64,000 bases of DNA from DASYTH01 sp035942955 (lineage in GTDB: Bacteria; Actinomycetota; Actinomycetes; Mycobacteriales; Pseudonocardiaceae), in the NCBI RefSeq assembly GCF_035942955.1, contig NZ_DASZCQ010000253.1:1-64000 (forward strand), written 5' to 3'. The position numbers were made by a program, and so were the translations under genes. The notes below the pieces were generated by a model, which saw only the letters and a list, made by a program, of their open reading frames with translations, was not told where the DNA came from and searched no databases. Shown piece after piece: positions 63,146 to 64,000 of this stretch (position 1 is its first letter; each line of letters opens with the position of its first letter).

Positions 63146-63384
63146 GGGCACATACTGGCACACTCCGCGCCCGGATACCAGATCCCGGGCCCACCCTCCC
63201 AGTTGGTGAGAGCGGGCCCGGCCATGGTCAGGACACGGCCACGCGGACCGGACGATCCGGGTAGCCGGGCCGCGTGGCCAACGGTTGGACTCAGGCCCCT
63301 GGAGCCGAATGGTTCTTGACGAACCCCACCGAGATCCTCGACCTGTACCGCTTGGTCCGCCATGACTCGATCACGGAGTAGGCC
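63146..63384. other. leuB-cimA spacer with leuB terminator
   Basis: CCGGGCCC (63185-63192) and GGGCCCGG (63214-63221), with inner CACC/GGTG pairing, form a terminator-like hairpin downstream of leuB. A plus-strand frame ending at about 63381 (EWFLTNPTEILDLYRLVRHD) looks protein-like but has no credible start; I leave it unassigned. The cimA promoter probably lies between the hairpin and 63150. Confidence 0.5.
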
Positions 63385-64000
63385 CTACACGTCGGTGCGG
63401 GTGGTGGAGGTGTTGGAGGAGACGAGGGCGGCGAGGCGGTCGCCGATGGCGTAGGTGTTGCCCGGGGAGGGGTGGTCGCGGGTGGCAAGGTCGAAGGCGA
63501 CGGAGGCCTCGATGCGGCGCGCGGCCTCGGCCTCGCCGAGGTGGTCGAGGAGCAGCGCGACCGACAGGACGGCGGCGGTCGGGTCGGCGATGCCCTGGCC
63601 GGCGATGTCCGGGGCGCTGCCGTGGACCGGCTCGAACATCGACGGGTTGCGGCGGGTGATGTCCAGGTTGCCGCTTGCGGCCAGGCCGATGCCGCCGGTC
63701 ACGGCGGCGGCGAGGTCGGTGAGGATGTCGCCGAAGAGGTTGTCGGTGACGATCACGTCGAACCGGCCGGGGTCGGTGACCATGTGGATGGTGGTGGCGT
63801 CGACGTGCTGGTAGGCGACGGTGACATCGGGGTGCTGCAACGAGACCTCCTCGACCACGCGGGACCACAGGGAACCGGCGTGGGTAAGGACGTTGGTCTT
63901 GTGCACCAGGGTCAGGTGCCTGCGGGGGCGGGCGGCGGCCCTGGCGAAGGCGTCGCGGACGACGCGCTCGATGCCGTAGGACGTGTTGACCGAGACCTCG
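63385..64000 (-). CDS. leuB: 3-isopropylmalate dehydrogenase, C-terminal part (cut by window edge)
   Basis: About 204 C-terminal residues are present; the N-terminus lies beyond the window. LTLVHKTNVLTHAGSLWSRV, HVDATTIHMVTDPGRFDVIV, TDNLFGDILTDLAAAVTGGI and MFEPVHGSAPDIAGQGIADP are the conserved blocks of LeuB, including the active-site Lys and metal-binding Asp residues. The enzyme acts in leucine synthesis; with citramalate as precursor the same activity also serves isoleucine synthesis, which fits its place beside cimA. Confidence 0.95.
   Translation of the reverse strand, partial: EVSVNTSYGIERVVRDAFARAAARPRRHLTLVHKTNVLTHAGSLWSRVVEEVSLQHPDVTVAYQHVDATTIHMVTDPGRFDVIVTDNLFGDILTDLAAAVTGGIGLAASGNLDITRRNPSMFEPVHGSAPDIAGQGIADPTAAVLSVALLLDHLGEAEAARRIEASVAFDLATRDHPSPGNTYAIGDRLAALVSSNTSTTRTDV

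Noticed and set aside
63240..63383. Small plus-strand frame ending EILDLYRLVRHDSITE
   Set aside because: It looks protein-like, but there is no start codon with a ribosome site and it lies in the leuB-cimA spacer; I could not assign it.
1..64000. CRISPR arrays or long tandem DNA repeats
   Set aside because: None were seen. Repetition in the RTX and YVTN genes is coding repetition, not a spacer-repeat array.

Overview
The window is high-GC actinomycete DNA, most likely from a filamentous member of the Pseudonocardiaceae (Amycolatopsis and relatives). The signs are GC-saturated third codon positions, many GTG starts, NB-ARC and LAL regulators, secreted glycosidases with a ricin-type lectin, perfect copies of the actinomycete CebR box, and a citramalate synthase close to leuB. 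It falls into three parts: two chromosomal flanks with intact genes (1-23.6 kb and 56.5-64 kb) and a decayed mosaic of about 32.7 kb between them.

Left flank. A minus-strand rhamnose operon (ABC transporter rhaT-rhaP-rhaQ-rhaS, then rhaI and a rhamnulose-phosphate aldolase/dehydrogenase cut by the window edge) is fully translationally coupled and starts at a LacI-type palindrome. Next come two secreted arabinoxylan enzymes (GH62 with a lectin domain, then GH43) behind a CebR box. A protein of unknown family, a secreted FG-GAP protein, an HTH-NB-ARC protein and a LAL (AAA-LuxR) regulator follow. Then there is a sugar-acid locus: an enolase-superfamily dehydratase, a divergent FadR-type regulator, a broken Gfo/Idh gene, a sugar-binding lipoprotein, and one polypeptide that fuses both sugar-ABC permeases. 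A YnfA-type membrane protein and a SnoaL-like protein close the flank.

Middle (about 23.86-56.53 kb). This reads as an old genomic island. An intact tRNA-Glu(CTC) gene at the right edge has a decayed copy of its 3' end, in the same orientation, at the left edge. A broken tyrosine integrase lies just inside the tRNA gene. Nearly every pseudogene in the window is here. The contents are a cyclase-like/NB-ARC/TPR protein; a CebR-boxed sugar ABC operon with a frameshifted binding protein and a GH62 remnant; epimerase/MarR and SDR/TetR pairs; a PaoABC-type molybdenum aldehyde oxidoreductase with an amber codon in its small subunit; an Abi_C-type gene cut by an IS481-family element; a group of secreted seven-bladed YVTN propellers; a nuclease-like pair; and a three-gene unit of two dCTP-deaminase-like proteins plus a PEP-synthase-type ATP-binding protein. 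The two deaminase-like proteins carry complementary halves of the normal active site. That unit is my best candidate for an undescribed system, although its present copy is broken.

Right flank. A tRNA-Gln/tRNA-Glu pair, a HAD hydrolase, gltX, a PHBH-type flavoprotein with a palindromic operator, a fumarylacetoacetate-hydrolase-family protein, cimA and leuB (cut by the window edge). In front of cimA are a 13-codon leader containing Val-Ile-Ile-Ile, a hairpin and a terminator, which suggests attenuation by branched-chain amino acids.
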